A DNA stretch of 64,000 bases from Chitinophagales bacterium (GTDB lineage Bacteria > Bacteroidota > Bacteroidia > Chitinophagales > UBA2359): positions 15,545-79,544 of the forward strand of contig JACJXU010000011.1 in the NCBI GenBank assembly GCA_020636475.1, given 5' to 3'. The position numbers and the translations under genes are program-made. This document shows, piece after piece, positions 57,392 to 64,000 of this stretch (position 1 is the first letter of the stretch; each line of letters begins with the position of its first letter). The notes beneath the pieces are model-generated. The model searched no databases, was not told the origin of the DNA, and saw only the letters and a list, made by a program, of their open reading frames with translations.

Positions 57392-59779
57392 TTAATGATA
57401 GTGTCTTTGTCCTGAAAACTCCATGGCTTCGCCTTTGCCAAAACCATAACTAATACCAAAAGTAAAAAACCTGCCTCTAAAGCCACGATTGTAGGCGTAA
57501 AAAGTTGGTTGGAAGGTTTCGCTAACCTGAATACGCGAAGCAAAAAGGTCGCGCACGCCTAAGTTCATGACAATTTTTCCTTTCAACATTTTTTTGCGTA
57601 AACCTAAGTCTGCATAGAGTTGGTCGGCTTGCGCGCCTTGTAGCGTTTTATAGCGGGACTCGTATTGTCCCGTCAGTTCAAAGTCAATTTGTGCAGGAAG
57701 TTTCCATTTTGCCGTCCATTTGGTCGTCCATTTGTCGGCATCAAAATCGAAAGAAGTGCCTTCTAAAGTGCCTTTTCTGTTGAAAATATTGTAGTTTATA
57801 TCGCCCTGAAGGCTAAAGTTTTTATGAATTTTGTATTGGGTATTAAATTCAATTCCCGTTGTTTTGCTGGTGCCAATATTGAGTGGCTTGGTAGTGGTTA
57901 CATTTCCTTCCACAGTTGTTACACGTTCGATTACATCGGTGGTATTGTTTTGATAAAGGCTGAAATTGAGAGAAATTTTTTCCAAAATATAAATGGCTGC
58001 CAATTCGTAAGCATTGGTAAATTCCGGCTGTAGTTCGGGATTTCCGGTGCGAATAGTATAAGCGTTTCGGATATTGAAAAACGGATTTAAATCCCATAAG
58101 CGTGGGCGGTAAATTCTGCGCGAAAAGCCTGCTTGCAACGAAAAACGCTCCGTGAGTTTGTAGGAAGTATGCAAACTCGGAAAAAGATTGGTATAGTTTT
58201 GATTGTTCTGCTGGGCAGTGGTAAGCAAAAGTGTTTTTAGGTCGGTATTTTCTACACGCAAACCCGCTTTTATACCAAATTTTTCGCCTTCATAGGAGGT
58301 TGTTTCATAAATTCCCAGCACATTTTGCTTGTAGTCGAAAGTGTTGGTAAACGAAGGGTCTTGTATCCAATCGTTGTTTTCAAAGTTTTGCACTTCGTAG
58401 TCGTTACTTACATCTTGCAAAACGTATTGCGCCCCTGTTTCTATGGTAATTTTTTTAGCAAAAGGCTTGGTATAATCTAATTTAAAAGTATAATTGGCTT
58501 CCTGAAAATTGGTGCTGGTTTTTTGCTGATTGTCATTTTCTGTGCCTGCAAGGGTTATATCTTCAAAGTCGGAGGACTGGTCTTTACCGAAAAAAGAACC
58601 TAAGGCACTGAACAACAGCGCGTGTTCTTTGTGGTCTTTGAAATCGCTTTTGTACTGCAATTCGTATTGATATTTGGGGTTTGTGGCGGTCGTGGTTTCG
58701 GTTCTGTACCATTCCGAAGTAGCAAGGCCGGCGGCATTTTCAAAGCGCAAATTTGTTTTTGAGGGCTGGTCTTCGAGTTCGAGGGCAAAACTTCCCGAAA
58801 GCGTAAGTACATTTCGTTCGTTGATGTGGTAGTCGGTGCCGAGAATGAGGTTGTAAAACTGTTCGTTGCGATATTCGGTGCCATCGCTGTAAACGGCAGT
58901 ATTTTCGAGCAGGTTTGTATTGATATTGCGATTGTAGCGCGGCAATTCGCGATAGCCTGCGCCTATTTGGCTAAAAAGATTAAATTTTTCGGTACGGCGG
59001 TTCAGACTCAAACCAATGCTGTGGTTGTGCGGATAGCCGGCATTAAGTGTTACGGAGCCATTGATGCCTTTTTTCTCTTCTTTTTTGAGAATAATATTAA
59101 TGATTCCCGTTGTACCTTCGGCATCGTATTTGGCAGAAGGATTGGTAATTACTTCTATTTTTTCAATCATTTCGGCAGTAATAGTTCCCAACGCATTTCC
59201 TTGTTCACTGGCAATTACCGAAGGCTTGCCATTTATGAGTATTTGTACGCCCGAACTCCCGCGCAGACTTATTTGTCCTTCAATGTTTACATTTACCGAA
59301 GGTACGTTATTGAGCACTTCTAAGGCACTCGCTCCGGTGCTGCTAAGGTCTTTTCCTACGTTGAATACGCGCTTGTCCAACTTAAATTCGGTGGTCGATT
59401 TTTCCGCTTGAATGACAACCTCATCTAAGGTTTGGCTATTTTCTGCCAGCAAAATATCGCCCAAATGCACTTTTCCGTTGGCAATGGTAAAATCTTTGAC
59501 GCTTTGTTTTACAAAACCAATAAAACTCACTTCTACGTAAAAGTCTTTTACTTTGGTTTGAAGGCTAAAAGTACCATCTTCTTCGGTAGTTGTTCCGGTA
59601 ATAATGTTTTGGGTGTTGCTATCTACAATAGCAATAGTGGCATACGGAATTGGTTGGCGACTGTTTTGGTCTAATACTTTTCCGCTTACGCTTATGCCGG
59701 AAGACTGTGCGTGCAACGGTAGCGCGGCAAAGCAAGCTACAAAGAGAAAACTAAGGAAAAGGCGTATATTTTTATGCAT
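57392..59779 (-). CDS. Outer-membrane beta-barrel family protein (TonB-receptor-like)
   Basis: 795 residues with a signal peptide (MHKNIRLFLSFLFVACFAALPLHA). The N-terminal carboxypeptidase-regulatory-like domain (SGKVLDQNSRQPIPYATIAI, TTTEEDGTFSLQTKVKDF) is followed by a plug-like domain (VVIQAEKSTTEFKLDKRVFN, GQISLRGSSGVQILINGKPS, MIEKIEVITNPSAKYDAEGT) and a long barrel of the 'OMP_b-brl_3' type (FNLFSQIGAGYRELPRYNRN, RRIYRPRLWDLNPFFNIRNA). Family members are widespread in Bacteroidota with mostly unknown substrates. It is upstream of the small membrane protein on the same strand with an 81-base gap. Confidence 0.92.
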   Translation of the reverse strand: MHKNIRLFLSFLFVACFAALPLHAQSSGISVSGKVLDQNSRQPIPYATIAIVDSNTQNIITGTTTEEDGTFSLQTKVKDFYVEVSFIGFVKQSVKDFTIANGKVHLGDILLAENSQTLDEVVIQAEKSTTEFKLDKRVFNVGKDLSSTGASALEVLNNVPSVNVNIEGQISLRGSSGVQILINGKPSVIASEQGNALGTITAEMIEKIEVITNPSAKYDAEGTTGIINIILKKEEKKGINGSVTLNAGYPHNHSIGLSLNRRTEKFNLFSQIGAGYRELPRYNRNINTNLLENTAVYSDGTEYRNEQFYNLILGTDYHINERNVLTLSGSFALELEDQPSKTNLRFENAAGLATSEWYRTETTTATNPKYQYELQYKSDFKDHKEHALLFSALGSFFGKDQSSDFEDITLAGTENDNQQKTSTNFQEANYTFKLDYTKPFAKKITIETGAQYVLQDVSNDYEVQNFENNDWIQDPSFTNTFDYKQNVLGIYETTSYEGEKFGIKAGLRVENTDLKTLLLTTAQQNNQNYTNLFPSLHTSYKLTERFSLQAGFSRRIYRPRLWDLNPFFNIRNAYTIRTGNPELQPEFTNAYELAAIYILEKISLNFSLYQNNTTDVIERVTTVEGNVTTTKPLNIGTSKTTGIEFNTQYKIHKNFSLQGDINYNIFNRKGTLEGTSFDFDADKWTTKWTAKWKLPAQIDFELTGQYESRYKTLQGAQADQLYADLGLRKKMLKGKIVMNLGVRDLFASRIQVSETFQPTFYAYNRGFRGRFFTFGISYGFGKGEAMEFSGQRHYH

Positions 59780-60227
59780 GAAAAATTATGGTTTATGTTG
59801 GTAAATTTTTATTATGAAAATAATTTTACCAATTATAAAATTTATATCTGCAAAAATGCTGTAATAAGTACGATTCTATGTAATTGTGCCTGATAATTTA
59901 ATTTTTATTAACAAAAAAGAAAGTAAGTGCGTAATTTTTTTTAGCTTATTGTAATCAATTGAGTGAAATAAAAAATTACTCAGTTTTTTAAGCCTTATTT
60001 TGCTTTTAGGTTTAGCAGCAGCGTTGTTTGTCTCGAATAAAGCAGATTTTTTATAGCAAATTTTTGTAGCGTTATCGCCATCTTTGATGATAACTTTTAG
60101 TTGGGTAATGATTTTGTTTACGGTTTTCATTTCATTTTTTGCTTTTAATTTTTACAAAAGATTTTGTGGCAAAATAAAATGACAGGTACTTGCGGGGCAA
60201 TAGATTCTCATATATTTTATATCTTAA

Positions 60228-60257
60228 AAAAACGCCCGCTCTTTTGAAGCAGGCGTT
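60228..60257 (-). terminator. Hairpin with minus-strand T tract (orphan terminator)
   Basis: AAACGCCCGCT / AGCAGGCGTTT (about 10 bp with one bulge) encloses a 7-nt loop. Read on the minus strand it is followed by TTTTTTTAAG, a typical intrinsic terminator. Read on the plus strand it is followed by CCTTTGG. The only plus-strand gene nearby starts at 60424, so the transcript it would end is unknown. Confidence 0.6.
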
Positions 60258-60370
60258 TCCTTTGGATTATTGGTGAGTTTGCACTAATAGTTTTTAAAAA
60301 TAATTATAATTTTAGTATCATAAAGTGCTTCATTTGTAGAATTGCCGTATCTTTAATACAAAAGACCAAT

Positions 60371-60378
60371 TATCTTTG
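60371..60378 (+). promoter_or_regulatory. Candidate -7 element for the epimerase-like gene
   Basis: TATCTTTG matches TAnnTTTG, 46 bases before ATG 60424. The nearest upstream TTG (60342-60344) is too far for the usual 17-20-base spacer. Confidence 0.35.
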
Positions 60379-60423
60379 GAAATATTAATTTTAGCCCACA
60401 TTCCCTTTTAAAATCTAAAACAA

Positions 60424-61437
60424 ATGAAGAAAATTCTAATACTCGGAGGAACGCGATTTGTCGGAAGAAACCTTGTTGAAAAGTTAATTGAAACCGAAAA
60501 GTATAACATCACACTTTTTAATAGAGGCAACTTAAATGCTGATTTGTTCCCTGCTGTTGAAACCATAAAAGGAGACCGAAAAGTTGCGGAAGACCTCCGC
60601 CGTATTTGCGCAAAAGATTGGGACGTTGTCATTGATGTGTCGGGATATTGGGCTGGAGCCTTGGAGCAGCAAATAAACCTACAAAGTGGCAAAATTGGCA
60701 AGTACATTTACATTTCCACTTCCAGCCACTACGAGTTTGATGAAACAAATCCTCATTTAATACAAGAAAATGAAGACTTGGTGCCTTGCACGTTGGAGCA
60801 GAAATTTAGTGACAATCCTATGTATTATAATCAAAATAAAGCAGAATGTGAAAGAATTTTACAAAAACAAAACGCGCTAAATTACCTTATTCTTAGACCG
60901 GGTTTAATTATTGGCAAATACGACTATACTGACAGGCTTTACTATTGGTTTTATAAACTAAAACATCAGGCAGAAATGCTAATTTGCAACAATGGCGAAA
61001 ATATTATTTCATACACCAATGTTTGCGATTTGGTAGATTTGATAATGTTATCCATTGAAACAGACCGTAATTTTAAGGTGTATAATGTGACTTCTTTTAC
61101 CGCCAGTTTAAAAGATTTCATAGATATAGGCACTGAATTGTTGAACACCAATGTAGAATTGATATCCGCCACGCCCGAATTTCTCGAAGAAAATGCCGTA
61201 AGCCAATGGACGGACTTACCACTATGGTTAAACGGCAATTTTTTAACCACAGACAATTCCAGAGCCATATCCGATTTTGGTTTTACGTTTAGGGATATTC
61301 ACAAAAGCGTTGAACAAATATTAAACTACTATTCAGAAATAAAAAAATGGGAATATCCTAAAACCACGCCAGTACCTATCGCTGCCGAGAAAGAATTGGC
61401 ATTGATAAAAAAGATAAAAACCAACGTAAAAATTTAG
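60424..61437 (+). CDS. NAD(P)-dependent epimerase/dehydratase family protein
   Basis: 337 residues, extended short-chain dehydrogenase fold. The N-terminal dinucleotide-binding motif is KILILGGTRFVGRNLVEKLI (GGTRFVG at 8-14). FNRG and DVVIDVSGYWAG follow, and the catalytic-type YxxxK occurs in MYYNQNKAECERILQKQ. LILRPGLIIGKYDYTDRLYY and NVCDLVDLIM are typical of the CSP41-like subgroup. The substrate is unknown; sugar-nucleotide modification or RNA-binding-type roles exist in relatives. The start ATG follows an AT-rich leader. It stands alone, 185 bases before the esterase gene. Confidence 0.88.
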   Translation: MKKILILGGTRFVGRNLVEKLIETEKYNITLFNRGNLNADLFPAVETIKGDRKVAEDLRRICAKDWDVVIDVSGYWAGALEQQINLQSGKIGKYIYISTSSHYEFDETNPHLIQENEDLVPCTLEQKFSDNPMYYNQNKAECERILQKQNALNYLILRPGLIIGKYDYTDRLYYWFYKLKHQAEMLICNNGENIISYTNVCDLVDLIMLSIETDRNFKVYNVTSFTASLKDFIDIGTELLNTNVELISATPEFLEENAVSQWTDLPLWLNGNFLTTDNSRAISDFGFTFRDIHKSVEQILNYYSEIKKWEYPKTTPVPIAAEKELALIKKIKTNVKI

Positions 61438-61622
61438 ACGTTTTAAAGGGTACACTAATATACCTAATCTTCACCACTACTCCATTTTTTTCAGGAGTGC
61501 TTGCGTTTTTTCGTATCTGTCGGAAGTGGGAGAGATTTTTTGCAATTACTTTTTTCTTACTCGCCACAATTGGGTGGGCAATAAAAAAATGTAAAATTTT
61601 ATAAAAAACAATTTGCGTAATA

Positions 61623-63943
<2,321 letters not shown>

Positions 63944-64000
63944 TTGTTGTATTTTCTAATTCATTTTATCGTCAATAGTTTTTCTTAGAAAAATTGTAGG

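Larger units (their letters stand above)
59780..60423. other. Intergenic region with an orphan minus-strand terminator
   Basis: 644 bases without a supported gene. A minus frame at 59876-60130 (84 residues, Lys/Leu-rich, starting MKTVNKIITQLKVIIKDGDN) is possible but has low-complexity composition and no recognisable domain. A hairpin with its T tract on the minus strand lies at 60228-60257, although no minus-strand gene feeds it. A plus-strand -7-like element is at 60371-60378. Confidence 0.45.

Noticed and set aside
59876..60130. 84-residue minus-strand frame MKTVNKIITQL...
   Set aside because: AT-rich, Lys/Leu-rich and without recognisable domain or promoter. Kept only as a note in the intergenic entry; ribosome profiling would decide.

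Overview
The window looks like part of a Bacteroidota chromosome, probably a Saprospiria/Chitinophagia-like lineage (inference). The sequence is AT-rich. Many secreted proteins end in type IX secretion (T9SS) sorting domains of the type A 'PNPA...L' form, and one ends in the type B 'FSPNGDGVND' form. TonB-dependent receptors, a DUF3667 protein and a LytTR two-component pair are present, and several promoters match the Bacteroidota consensus TTTG-N20-TAnnTTTG. No rRNA, CRISPR array, prophage or intact insertion sequence was seen.

Layout. 0-9 kb: the end of a MORN-like repeat protein, then minus-strand secreted or lipid-anchored proteins (subtilase, di-haem peroxidase, nuclease-like protein). 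9-12.3 kb: a DUF6624 protein, a small membrane protein, a DUF3667 protein and a family-2 glycosyltransferase. 12.5-21.2 kb: a block in which every gene is broken by single-base, mostly homopolymer, indels. It holds a ~1,460-residue T9SS protein with nine near-identical 51-residue repeats, a family-9 glycosyltransferase, pyruvate dehydrogenase E1 beta, a DUF423 protein, a GxxExxY protein and the first third of gcvP. Because essential-type genes are hit and the indels often compensate each other, poor consensus quality is a better explanation than gene decay. 21.2-32 kb: the rest of gcvP, comF, ligA, a YceI lipoprotein, and a divergent pair of thioredoxin-fold T9SS cargo proteins whose shared promoter region carries a perfect 18-bp palindrome. 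32-42.7 kb: housekeeping genes (panC, L,D-transpeptidase, lepA, S41 protease on minus; tRNA-Leu, tig, clpP, clpX, serine hydrolase on plus). 42.7-49.2 kb: a T9SS PKD protein, a penicillin acylase and a LytS/LytTR-type pair whose kinase has no membrane segment.

49.5-64 kb is the most interesting part. A hen1-pnkp operon (11-bp gene overlap) encodes the bacterial RNA end-healing, sealing and 3'-terminal 2'-O-methylation machine. About 9 kb further on, an RtcB-family RNA ligase overlaps an esterase gene by 4 bp. The window therefore holds two chemically different RNA-sealing pathways. Between them lie two TonB-dependent or outer-membrane-barrel receptors, two unknown proteins and an NAD-dependent epimerase-like protein.

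I did not find a clearly undescribed multi-gene system. The RNA-repair genes belong to known families; what is less usual is their proximity and the RtcB-esterase coupling.
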